Below are positions 40,180-50,266 of a stretch of DNA of 64,000 bases, in pieces; the first letter of the stretch is position 1, and the number at the start of each line of letters is the position of its first letter. This DNA is from Cruorifilaria tuberocauda (Eukaryota; Nematoda; Chromadorea; Rhabditida; Onchocercidae): NCBI GenBank assembly GCA_013365365.1, contig JABVXU010000069.1:123827-187826 (forward strand), given 5' to 3'. The notes beneath the pieces are model-generated. The model did not search any database. It had not been told where the DNA came from and saw nothing but the letters and a program-made list of their open reading frames with translations. The position numbers and the translations under genes are program-made.

Positions 40180-40355
40180 ATGCTGCTCGTAGTAATAATA
40201 GTAGTGGTAGCGGAATATAATGCGACCGGTACCGCCGTTAAATACAGTTGCTGCTGCTTTCTTATGCAATAAATTCAGACAAATTTTTTCGGCGGCTTGT
40301 AACCGTGTATCAGGTGGGTAGCAACAGCAGCAGCTGCTGCTACTACTACACCTTC
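40180..40355. repeat. GCT/AGC trinucleotide-rich patches upstream of EPC start
   Basis: Imperfect (GCT)n, (GTA)n and (AGC)n runs, including a palindromic AGCAGCAGCTGCTGCT near 40325-40340. They lie in the presumed 5' UTR or promoter of Enhancer of polycomb and are not in any supported reading frame. Confidence 0.6.
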
Positions 40356-40659
40356 AGGCACCGTTCAACCTATTATTATAACGAACTGAAATCAAACTAA
40401 CGACATCATTCCTACATCTTCCGGCAATTACAGCGAAACAGCAGCGTGAATCGAGAAAATAGAGCGTAACAGCAACTAGATCTCTTTAAAGTGCCAAATA
40501 TGCCTATCCCCCAAGCAATGTATGTCACGGATGGGTACTCCTCCGCGGCAAGGCGGGGAATGGAACTTCTCCAAACTTTCCGTTTTCCTCCTTTTTTCTC
40601 TCTCAAGCTAAATTCACGGTAGAAATACTACTACGACGACCATAACCAAAACGCTCAAT

Positions 40660-41330
40660 ATTTGACGATATGTCAGGCTGCCGTTGCAACGTGCTGCAGC
40701 ACACGTATGTGTGTGTGTGTGTATGTGTATGTGCGTGTATGTGTGTATGAGTGTGCCAAAAATGTAACCGCAGAGAGTGTATTGTATAGCGCTGCGGCAA
40801 TGTCCGGGAAGGGGGCGCCCTCCGGGAGAGACGCAACCCACCGAGTGTGCACACATAGACATGGGGGGAGTGTGGCAGGGCACACCTCTCTTCTATACAT
40901 TGAGTGGGAGGCGGGGCGCACCCATTCGATCGATTGTAGAGAGGCTTTGGCAGAGGAGGAAGGGAACGGCAGACAGAAGACGCGTGGGCAGTACGCGTAA
41001 GCATGCGGCGGGGAGAGATGATGTATTTGGTGGAGGGAGCGATACGCTGTACGACCTCTGAGGGAAGCGTACGGAGTGACAGTGAAAGAGTCTCCCAGCA
41101 CAAACAGCCTCGCCCTTCGAAGGGCCTCTCCCACCTCAACTACATCTCATTTCCATCCTGTTCTCAGCCCGCTGCAACGGGGGACCGTCCTCCATCTCAC
41201 AGCCAATTGCTCCCCGGGACGACGCGCCATATGCTTGGCTCACCAGCCGACGGCAACTGCTGACACACACCCTCTCCATCGCCTCACTCCACAACAAATG
41301 ATATGATGACGATGAGTCATCCACTATACA
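40660..41330. promoter_or_regulatory. GC-rich island upstream of Enhancer of polycomb
   Basis: Roughly 0.7 kb is clearly richer in G, C and CpG (estimated by eye near half GC) than the surrounding AT-rich sequence. Several long ORFs open on both strands simply because stop codons are rare in such sequence, including 40603-41139 minus and 40662-41000 plus. None has a protein-like composition or consistent splice sites. Position 0.6-1.2 kb upstream of the EPC start suggests a promoter or 5' leader element, but that is inference. Confidence 0.4.
40705..40756. repeat. (TG)n microsatellite
   Basis: An imperfect TG repeat, broken by TATG and TGCG units, inside the GC-rich island. Confidence 0.85.
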
Positions 41331-41470
41331 CACACACACCGTTGCGCGTACTCAACAGGGGACCGTATAACTGCAAACATTTCTCTAAATTATTCGGGGC
41401 GTTTTAGAATGAGCAACTCTGTTACCCAGAAAGGAGAATATAAAAATGGGGCACGAAATATGGGGATGGA

Positions 41471-41496
41471 CGAAGAGAGAGAGAGGGAGAGAGAGC
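41471..41496. repeat. (AG)n microsatellite
   Basis: A short purine run of AG dinucleotides with single G interruptions. Confidence 0.8.
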
Positions 41497-42694
41497 ACAT
41501 CGGTACTTCCATTGCAAGGGACCGTATCATTTCACTCTTAAGCATTGCTTACAACAGAGGTTTTTTCTACTCCTGAAATGTTGCAGATCAAGTAAAATCA
41601 TCATGCACATATACTCAGTTCTCAACATTTTCAATTTCAGACTTTCTCAGGTCACTCACTAATAAAAAACCAGAACACTTGGAATAAAATTTGGAAAAGT
41701 ATAAACAGTTCTTTCTGGGTTGCCGATGTTAATCTGAATCACTTAAAATATCATCTTACAAATAAAATCAAGAAAAAAGAGACAAATATTAGTGAACAAA
41801 GTTTATGTCAAATTCAGAACCTACCAATCAATCTAATTCTAATACGTTAATGGTCAAATCCAAAGTATTATCTATCGAACCAACTACTTAACAAACTATT
41901 ACAATTTCGAAAAACATGATTCGTAGTAAGTCGGAGAGATTGGATAGTTTGTTTGATCGCTAACTCAGAACATTAAAATTTTGAAATCCTACACTTATCC
42001 AATAACCTTTAGAATGCAAAAATATATCTTCACATCTTACTAGTAGGAGGAAGTATGAGACTTTAATTTTTGTTAAATAATCCCTCAAGGTAGGAATAGA
42101 ACTGCTTCCTCGCAAAGACAATTTATAACATCTTGAAAAAACTCGCCCTAATCAGAAAAGTTGAAAATTTAAAAAAATCGATTTAATCACAATAAGTGAA
42201 GAACAACTTGAAAAAATTCAACTTAATCAGAAATCCCTTTGTTTACATTACTTCATAAAATTAAGCACTGAAAAACTAAGAAAACTGAGAGATAGTAATT
42301 CAACTCAATCCGGGATAGTATCATCAGTTCTGCTTATATATGAAGAAAAAAAGACTTACTTATCATTGCATAAATCTGTTATCAGTTTCACCAAGATGGA
42401 TTCATAATAGCAAGGAATTCAAATCAATTATACACTCGATTCATGAAATAATCCACACCTTTTCGTATTGACTTCAACAAACAGTATGAAATTAATAATA
42501 GTGGATGATAATGCCATTATTAATAAATTGATGGCAAGAAGAAAATATGATAACCACAAATCCTGGTAAAAGAGGTTAATGGCCTGAAATCAAAAAATAT
42601 TATGAAGCAAATGATATGCAATTTCTGGATGGAAACCTCAGAAGGCAAATTCTTCCATTTTTATACCACAAATTATTGCAAAATTATTCGTCTG

Positions 42695-45391
42695 CTACTT
42701 TTCAAAATGATCGAGGGAAGCGGAAAGAGCGTCAGTCTTGCACAACAACAAACTGACTGCCAGTCCAAACTTTTGAAACATATTTTCCAAGTATGTTTCA
42801 AATTCTTTAGACTGATTGATCAACACTCTTGTCTCAACAAACATAGTTTACAATGCAACCAAGAGCTATCGATGTTCAACAGTTTACTATTGTAAAATAT
42901 TTTCGAATGTTACATAAAGTTTAATAAAGAAAAGAATTATATTAGGAAAATCAGTTTCAAATACTACTTCACAGATAAAATGAAACCGAGAAGATATATT
43001 TACAATGACTGCTGTCATTGCCAGCTTTATATAAGTTAACACTTGAATGCAACTAGCTGCTAAATATATGAGTGCATCCAAGCTCCCTCTTAATCCTCCC
43101 TTAGACAAGTAAGCAATAAGGAATTCTAATTCGGAATCAAGTTTCCTGAATAAAGCGGTTAGATTTTAGGAAACCAGCCTAACCTTATATTTCCAATAAT
43201 TATAGCATATCGATTCTCTAATGAATGTTATGAATTTCGTCGAAAAGTGGTACAGTTACCTAAAATATATGAAATGCTTCTGCAATTTTGATATGTATTG
43301 GCTTTGAAAAATTATGGGTATAATCTACCCATAATTTTTTAAAGCAAATATATATCAAATTTTTGGAGTTTCTTCGAAGACACAAGACCCTAAAAAGCAA
43401 AAATATTATTGAGAACAATGGAAACTAACCAAACTAAGCTTGAATAAATAGCTGATGATTAACTTGGAACGATGTGCATGAAATAATTCTAGAAGTTCAT
43501 GACGGGCAATTTTTGCGGTGACCATCATTAGCACTTGATGGTCTTGAAAACCGGCTGACCCAATGTAGACAGCAGATATCACCAATTGCACATTTCTCGT
43601 AACTGTTTTACTCCAGTCTGAAAATTTTCCATAAAACTATACGAAGTAATCATCACCTATACCTTAACCATATTGCATTTTATGTATCCCATACAGTCCT
43701 ATTCAGACCAAAATTCAAAAATAGCTAAAAACGAGTCTAAATGAAATGAAACGGAAACCATGCTCTCTCATGATCATTGTGATCCATTTACTGGAATTAT
43801 TGAAAAGAACAATATCATAACCAATTAACATTAAATCCCTTCAAACTGATCACCGAAATTCACTTATCCTCTACTCTGTTATAGCAGCAAAGTTAAAACA
43901 CATTAACTTATCAGCCTTAAAATATTCAATAAATAATAACCATTTTTATCTTCTTCTCAAGAAACGTTTAACGTTCCCTCAATTCCAGCCAAATGATAGA
44001 GAAAGTAAATGGAATGGATGAGGTATACGAATGATTTAGCTCATAGAAAAAAGGAAGCGGAAATTGCATGAATGAATATGAAAGTATGGTAATCCTCAAC
44101 GTTTATCTACAGTTCAAAGGTTAACAGATAATTATAAAATCACCTAGATGTAAGTTAACCTGGATTTATCTTACATCACAATCCCTTGTTTCTCAAAACT
44201 CAGGACCATTACATTCATAACTATGTAAGGTTGGAATGATTCCCTTGACAGTAATATCAATGCAAACGAAAATGTCGTTCTCCCATTAAACTTGGATGAA
44301 TATCAAGTAAAGGTGTCATCTAGAAGTAAATGAAAACAGTCCATTTGATCCATCTATCATCCATGAGTCGAGATATAATTGGTCGTCTAAAAAGGTTAAG
44401 CTCCTCATAAGGAAACATACCGGAATAAATGAGAACGTTGTGAGGAACCATCTTACCATCCGGCAGGAACAATGAATAAAAGAGTAGAGACAACAGGAAC
44501 TGATGTGCCTATTGTCAGCGCTGATTAACGTGATATTCCCATACGGATCAGCACCCACCCACCTGTACCATTCTCTGGCATTGACTCCATTCGGACGCTG
44601 GATCAGTCGATCGGTTGGTTGTTCGGTCGGCACCCGGTTGGTCGGTCAGTCAGTCGATCGGTCGATCGCTCGTCCGTCATCGTTGCTGCGCTCCTTTTCC
44701 GCTGCTTCCCTCCCGAGCATAGTGCCATACTTACATACACAGCAGACAGACATGCACACACATGATTCTGAACAGACACCCACATCCTAAGTATCATACA
44801 TATTATTGTGTGTGTTTGTGTTTTTATCTGTCTTAAAGATATTTGAAGAGAGAAAGAGACAGAGAAACACCTGCAGGTACATCCCATCCATTCACACATG
44901 CTTTAAAAGTAGCAAACTGGTTGAAAGATTGCGTGGAATTCGAGGATACGCTAAATGCTTCTCGAATAGCGCCACGTCAACGCCAACGTGAAAGATGCAC
45001 AGGTATGACAGACAGGTTAATGAGTGACCTTATCCTTTCCTGTCTTAAAATGATATTTGAGAAGTAGCGGCAGGAATAAATGTCACTTAGAATTATGGTT
45101 TATGTCATATAACCGAGTGATTGTTGACTTTTATGGCTAATTCACTTGTCTTCGTAATCGAGAAGTCATTTAATACTGCCTCAATTTATTGATGAAGAGT
45201 TCTGATAAACATTGATAAGTCTCTGATAAATGTTGATTTAATCGGAATATTATGTTCCTTATGGGTGAATATAATTCATTTACATTTTGTACGGAAAAAC
45301 AGCTTCTCCAAACGATGGACTTCTCATACAAATTTGTTAGTTCGATCACCCGGTTATCTAAGAGTTTTGGTAATTCCATCATGATCATCAT
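42695..45391 (-). CDS. Candidate unrecognised multi-exon gene
   Basis: Eight minus-strand exon-like blocks can be chained with every phase preserved: 45391-45284, 44508-44338, 44290-44175, 43790-43759, 43617-43430, 43279-43260, 43145-43043, 42811-42695. The total is 855 nt, 284 residues. The first ATG directly follows TTTCTATAG and the last exon ends in TAG. The best-supported part is the last five exons, which read HDWSKTVTRNVQLVISAVYI, KLDSELEFLIAYLSKGGLRG, SLDALIYLAASC and FETYLENMFQKFGLAVSLLL. These are helical and balanced in composition, unlike noise ORFs here. The first three exons are less certain: the 47-nt intron 44337-44291 is very short and some donors are weak. I recognise no family; alpha-helical repeat or membrane-associated proteins are both possible. 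It lies between EPC (minus) and AAMP (plus). Confidence 0.4.
43285..43360. repeat. 35-bp imperfect inverted repeat with 5-nt loop
   Basis: The left arm (43285-43320) ends GAAAAATTATGGGTA. After TAATC, the right arm (43326-43360) starts TACCCATAATTTTT and mirrors it with only a few mismatches. It could fold into a long hairpin in DNA or RNA. It sits in the putative intron next to the 20-nt exon of the candidate gene above. Confidence 0.8.
44603..44680. repeat. Degenerate TCGG/GATC tetranucleotide array
   Basis: A run of TCGG, TCAG and CGAT units, GC- and CpG-rich against an AT-rich background. No coding evidence. Confidence 0.75.
44910..45002 (+). CDS. Possible 5' exon ahead of AAMP (weak)
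   Basis: A plus-strand block between TTTAAAAG and a donor CAG-GTATGA reads VANWLKDCVEFEDTLNASR with an Arg-rich tail. It ends in phase 1 and would join in frame to the AAMP exon at the acceptor ending 45824. The complementary strand is also open here, so coding direction is not certain. It could be an alternative first exon or chance. Confidence 0.2.
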
Positions 45392-45826
45392 CTATAGAAA
45401 TCATCCAGGTACCATAATAGAGATAATGAAGTGCAAATTTTTATATTAAAGAATTTTGAGAAAGAAATGAAAATCTACAAAGAATTTAATTTACTAATCT
45501 GAACATCAGTTAGAATCAGTTCTACGAAGTAGTTATCGACAGCACCAAAATAATTAAATCAAGAGGAAGGAAAGAGGCAGATTTTTGTGAGTAGAAGACA
45601 ACTCTACGGGATTATTTATTTTCATGGCGAAGCATTCGATTCACGGCGCAGCGTGTTCAGAGATAGTTTAGACCGGTCGTGTCATTAGTGCTGGCGCTGC
45701 TGTCCCTCTCTTCCTGCATGTTGCGTGTCGTGTTGATTGTATTGGGGATACAAAAATCACACTACTAATTATTGGAAAAAAGCGTGTATTGCTGTCCTTA
45801 ATTGTTGTGCTCATATTATTATAGTG

Positions 45827-48337
45827 ATGGAAGGAAAAGAAATTAATGATGAAGACGAGGAATCGCTTAATGAGGAGGATATTGTACGCATTATTCCCTT
45901 GTGCGATAACATGAATGGTTCAGAAGTGACCGATATAGCATGTGGTCTTTTGGAAGCTGGAGGTATGATAAATCAGTCAATTTTTTTGTATTGCTGAAAA
46001 AATATATCTCTGTTAATTTGTGTACTGGATAGTGTTCGCCTTAACTGCGCAAATGAGCAGCTTTTTCAGTCATTTCCTTCCTTTTAAATCTTCCGCTTGG
46101 ATAAAGTTTGAAAGAGAGAAATGAATATTAGAACTGAAAAGAGATTCAGGTGGAAATGTAGAATTAATCGAAGCTGATGGTAGAGGGATGGATAACAGTG
46201 AAAACTTTCCGAGTGCGATCACAGAAGGTGATAGTATAATTTCGGCATGTGGAGATGAAGCTTTCGTTGTTGTATGTTTTCAAGATCAATGGCTTGCTGT
46301 CGGTGGGAAAGATGACCAAGCCGTTTTGTACAACTTGCAAAGTAATTCTATGTTGTCGAATGAATGAATTACTTAAACTTGAAATTGATTGAAAAGTTTG
46401 TCTGTTAGGGTCCCCATATTTTTTTCATTCTCTGTAGTACCAACTTTTCTTAGAAAAGATTCTCAAATCGAATTGGAGTAGTAAACTTTGTTATCTTCTG
46501 CGGTTTTTCTTTCAAATGAAAAAAAAATAGAAATAGAGAAGTTTGACCTATCTTAATACATTAAATGTATCTTTCATCGTCTGCGAAATATACTCCGATG
46601 TAATCTTGTCTAGTTTTTATTTCTTATAATTTGTATTTTCAAGGCTTGGAACTGGTTTTAAGAATTGATGAACACAGGGATAGTGTAATATGTGCGCAGT
46701 TTAGTGCGAAGGGACACTTACTGGCCACTGGCGATATGAGTGGCTTGATTATAGTAAGCAGTATTACGGACCTAAGAAGTTGTTTTTCGGTGAGTCTTGC
46801 CAAAAGTATATAAATAAATTTATCTATTTTGCTTATATCATTTTTTGACATTGGTTGAGAACAATTTTTATTCTTTATGTGTCATGGATATAAAGTACGA
46901 AGGTGGAAGCTTTTGCGTTTGGGGCAAGAACTTGGTTCAAATTTTTACAGTAATTGTTTTTTTGCACATTAATTGTTTTAAAATGGCGTGAGCATTTAAT
47001 TTTAAGATTGATGACTGTGAAGAGTTATCGTGGATGCAGTGGCACTCATCTACAGACATTTTGCTTGCTGGCGGTAAAAATGGTATTTGGATGTGGCTTG
47101 TTACGACCGATACTATTCGACAAACAAAGGTTTTTATTATTTCCTCTTTCTTTGCAGCATTCATCGTGTATATTTATTTAGTTACATTGGTTATGATTTT
47201 TAATTCTCTGTTCATAATTTCAGTAAGTGAATAGCAGTTTACTTTATTCAATAACCATAATTACCGGTTGATCACTTATATTTGAAGTACAGGTATACAT
47301 ATCTGATTCGCCTATTGCATCCGTCGACGCTAAATTGCTAAATGATGGAAAACGACTCCTTTCTTGCTATGAGAATGGTTCTGTAAGATTATGGTCTCTG
47401 AAAGACGGAAAGTCGATTAGCATTATGACGGGAGCTAAAAACGCTACTTGTTTGGATATTCATTATAGCTCACCTATGGCAATAGTTGGAGATCTTATGG
47501 CACGTTGTTATTTTCTGAATATAGAAACCGCCAAGATATTAAGAATATTTACAGTAATTGAAGGAGCTTCGGTAAGATTTTTTGTCTATCAAATTATTTT
47601 CTAGTGGCATATTCACATTCTCAAAGCATTTATTTGCGCACTAGATGTGTTAGGGTATATGTAAATAAATCATTCTACAAGTTTCTAGGCTTCCGAGGTG
47701 ACTATTGAATGCGTAAAATTTTGTCCAGAAAAAGAGCCATGGTTCGTCGTTGGTACTAATTCTGGTCGTCTGTCAATCTATGATTTTAATACCAGTACTT
47801 TACGTCATATTCTGAAAGATGACACTGATCCAGTAGTTACCTGTTGCTGGTATATCACAGATTTAAATAAGATGTACATTATTAATGCTGGTTACAGTGG
47901 AATAGTTAAGATTTGGGATAGTCGAAGTGGATTGCCTCTCTTAGTAAGTTTTCATACCTTTATAATTCAATTTTGATCCATATGTAACTCACACAAAATT
48001 CTGTTTTTGTATTAAGATCAAGCAATTAAATCGGAGTATTCTGGCCTCAATTTGTTTTTTCCATAAAGTTTAATGAACGGAGTACTTGTCACTATTCTGA
48101 AATTATCTTATTTTTCTTTCACATCTTCAGAAACTTGCTTGTGTTTAGTGTAATTTTTAACGTTTAACTTTTCCTAACTGAAAAATGATCAGCTTCCCGC
48201 TTTTTCAGGTAGTGTTGTCACAGAGTATTGTTGCGGAAAATTCTCATTTGCTCTCAATGGATTTGTCTATAAAAGGACCGGCTTTATATACGTCATATAG
48301 TTCTGGACAGTTTTGCAAGTTTTCTCTAAACCGATAA
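45827..48337 (+). CDS. AAMP: AAMP-like WD40-repeat protein
   Basis: Seven exons (45827-45962, 46132-46341, 46644-46789, 47007-47129, 47293-47571, 47689-47943, 48209-48337) encode 425 residues, close to human AAMP at 434. An acidic N-terminus (NDEDEESLNEEDIV) is followed by WD repeats. Diagnostic stretches are HRDSVICAQFSAKGHLLATG followed by DMSGL, then WMQWH, NDGKRLLSCYENGSVRLWSL, VGTNSGRLSIYDFNTSTLRH and YSGIVKIWDSRSGLPLL. AAMP/Sqt1 proteins are beta-propellers; yeast Sqt1 is a chaperone for ribosomal protein uL16, while animal AAMP has been tied to cell migration. The last repeat is degenerate. The start lies two bases after ATTATTATAG, consistent with trans-splicing. The poly(A) signal at 48560 precedes GTF2A2. 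Confidence 0.92.
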
Positions 48338-48559
48338 AATTAATCCATTGGTGCTCTCATTTTAGAATTCACTCATCATCAGTTTAAGATTAGGGAAGTC
48401 AGAAATTTTTTCATTAGTTATTTTTATCATGAAATGAATAGTCTTTCTGTGGTTTGTTGCTCATTTGCACAAGAATTTGTTTGCAATTAAGGAGCTGCGA
48501 ATCAATAGATTCTCTTCGATTTGTTGTTTTTGTTGGTGTAATGTTGTTTATGTCTATGT

Positions 48560-48565
48560 AATAAA
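48560..48565 (+). terminator. Candidate poly(A) signal of AAMP
   Basis: AATAAA lies 223 nt after the AAMP stop and 284 nt before the GTF2A2 start, the layout expected for 3' end formation followed by trans-splicing in a nematode operon. Confidence 0.5.
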
Positions 48566-48848
48566 TAAATTTTTCAAGAATTTATAAAACTTTCATAACT
48601 CGATAGCCGGGAATCGTCGTATATTTTTTATGCAAATTTTTATGCAAAAAAAAAATTATTGTATAAAAATGATTGCATGATATTCATTTACTCTCTAATA
48701 ATGAGTGTCTTTTAGTTTTTTTTCTTTACGCGTCACGTATTCTTCCTGTCTTCATGCAGATTCATACTGCATTTCATAATTGACACATGCATGCTTTTTT
48801 GACAGTTCAGATATCGATTTAATTTTGATTTTGAATATTAAATTTTAG

Positions 48849-49666
48849 ATGTCGTATCAACTTTATAGATCGACAACTTTGGGTATGGCTCTTCGAAGTA
48901 CTTTGGATGAATTTGTTGAGGCCAGTTTCTATCGCTCTACACATTTTTCCATCTTTTTTCATGCACAAAACTCTCTTAGTGTTTCAAAGTAGCTGTTATA
49001 TATTAATATAGATATGTTTATTTAAGGACGGTACAATCACACCTTCTTTAGCTCAAACTGTACTAACTACTTTCGACAAATGCATCAATAGAGCATTATC
49101 TCAACGAGTTAAAAATAAAGTTAATTTCAAGGTTAGCGAGATTTTATATTGAGCGGTGCTTAGATTCTCATATGAAAATAGTTTTAGATAGGAGTTAAGC
49201 AGTTTCTATGTATGCCATGAATACTTAATGTTATTTAAAATAGTGATCTTGATCGAGATTCTTGGTATCTCGGTTCCGTATAAATCACAAAATATTGAGT
49301 TCAGCGAAGGAAAATTAACAAAGTAAGTAGTACGTAGTTAAGAGGGAAATGGAAAGATTAAAATTTGATTTGGATGCTATATCCTTTAAAAGTGCTTTGT
49401 GAGAATTTTTAATTTGTGGAAAGAGAAAGTTGGACCAGAGAGAAAAATGAGAAAAAAACCTGAAATCTTCAGAAAATTTTTTTTATTTCTTATTACTTTC
49501 ACTGCAGGCTGACAAACTGAAAGCATATAGATTTTGTGACAATGTATGGACATTTGTTATGGAAAACGTTGAATTCCGTGATGTAACACAACCGGTAGAT
49601 GGCGTTGTTGATCGCGTGAAAATTGTAGCATGCGATGCAAGTGCCGCAAAATTAGCCAGCACGTAG
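48849..49666 (+). CDS. GTF2A2: TFIIA gamma subunit (GTF2A2/TOA2)
   Basis: Three exons (48849-48920, 49027-49131, 49508-49666) give 111 residues; human GTF2A2 has 109. It reads [40 protein letters not shown], then [20 protein letters not shown] and KIVACD, matching TFIIA gamma along its whole length. TFIIA stabilises TBP on promoters for RNA polymerase II. The ATG immediately follows TTTTAG, a textbook trans-splice acceptor position. It sits 511 nt behind AAMP on the same strand. Intron 1 keeps the conserved length only if its donor is GAG-GCCAGT, a GC-AG intron; using the upstream GT would drop two conserved-position residues. Confidence 0.95.
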
Positions 49667-49770
49667 AACATGTAGAACGATATTTATGGATTGTATAATG
49701 TTCTTTGTTTGAATATTATGCTAACTGATGTGTTGCTAGTTGATAATACTGATCGGAAAAGAATTCTCTG

Positions 49771-49776
49771 AATAAA
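49771..49776 (+). terminator. Candidate poly(A) signal of GTF2A2
   Basis: AATAAA 105 nt downstream of the GTF2A2 stop codon, with no competing downstream gene on this strand nearby. Confidence 0.6.
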
Positions 49777-49875
49777 ACTTACTTACGTTAGGATGTGTAC
49801 CGTTTGGTGTTGATGTACAAATGCTTTATGCAACAGAAAAAGTATTGATTCAAATAATGTAAAAAAAAGAAATTT

Positions 49876-50266
49876 TCAGTCTGCTTTTAAAAAAGTTCTT
49901 ATGTTCAACTCCCACTGTGGTTCATATTTTTCATTAGCTTTCTTTAACACCGATGCTGGTATTGAAACAACTGGTGACATAGTAAAATTGATTAAGTAAG
50001 ATCGATTTCTCATTATTCTAAAATATTTCGACACTTTCAGTTATACATTACGAGCTTCTCGTATTTGCTTTTTTTAGAAATCATGATTATTTGGATAAGT
50101 ACTTGCTTTCTGAGTTGATACTGTAGAAATACTTTTGTATTCAATTGAATATCCAGTTGGCAGTCTGTTTGATTTTCGTGAAGGATTCTGTGGATTTGAT
50201 TAAAAATTCCTTCTGCATCTTGAATTGCATTTCGAATTTGTTTTAGCCTGTTGTCTTCGGTTTTTA
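49876..50266 (-). CDS. Possible small gene antisense and downstream of GTF2A2 (weak)
   Basis: One block (50266-50103) between CGTTTAG and a GTACTT donor reads KTEDNRLKQIRNAIQDAEGI and continues as a coiled-coil-like helix. A second minus ORF ending at 49876 reads VVSIPASVLKKANEKYEPQW and stops. Both look protein-like, but joining them in phase needs a weaker internal donor, and no start exon is evident. I recognise no family. Confidence 0.25.

Noticed and set aside
40603..41139. 178-codon minus-strand ORF and several overlapping ORFs on both strands in the GC-rich island
   Set aside because: Open in several frames at once because of base composition; contains a translated TG microsatellite (His-Thr repeats); no splice or homology support.
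44503..44899. Overlapping ORFs on both strands around the TCGG array
   Set aside because: Arise from tetranucleotide repeats translated in all frames; Arg/Thr/Asp/Pro-rich low complexity.
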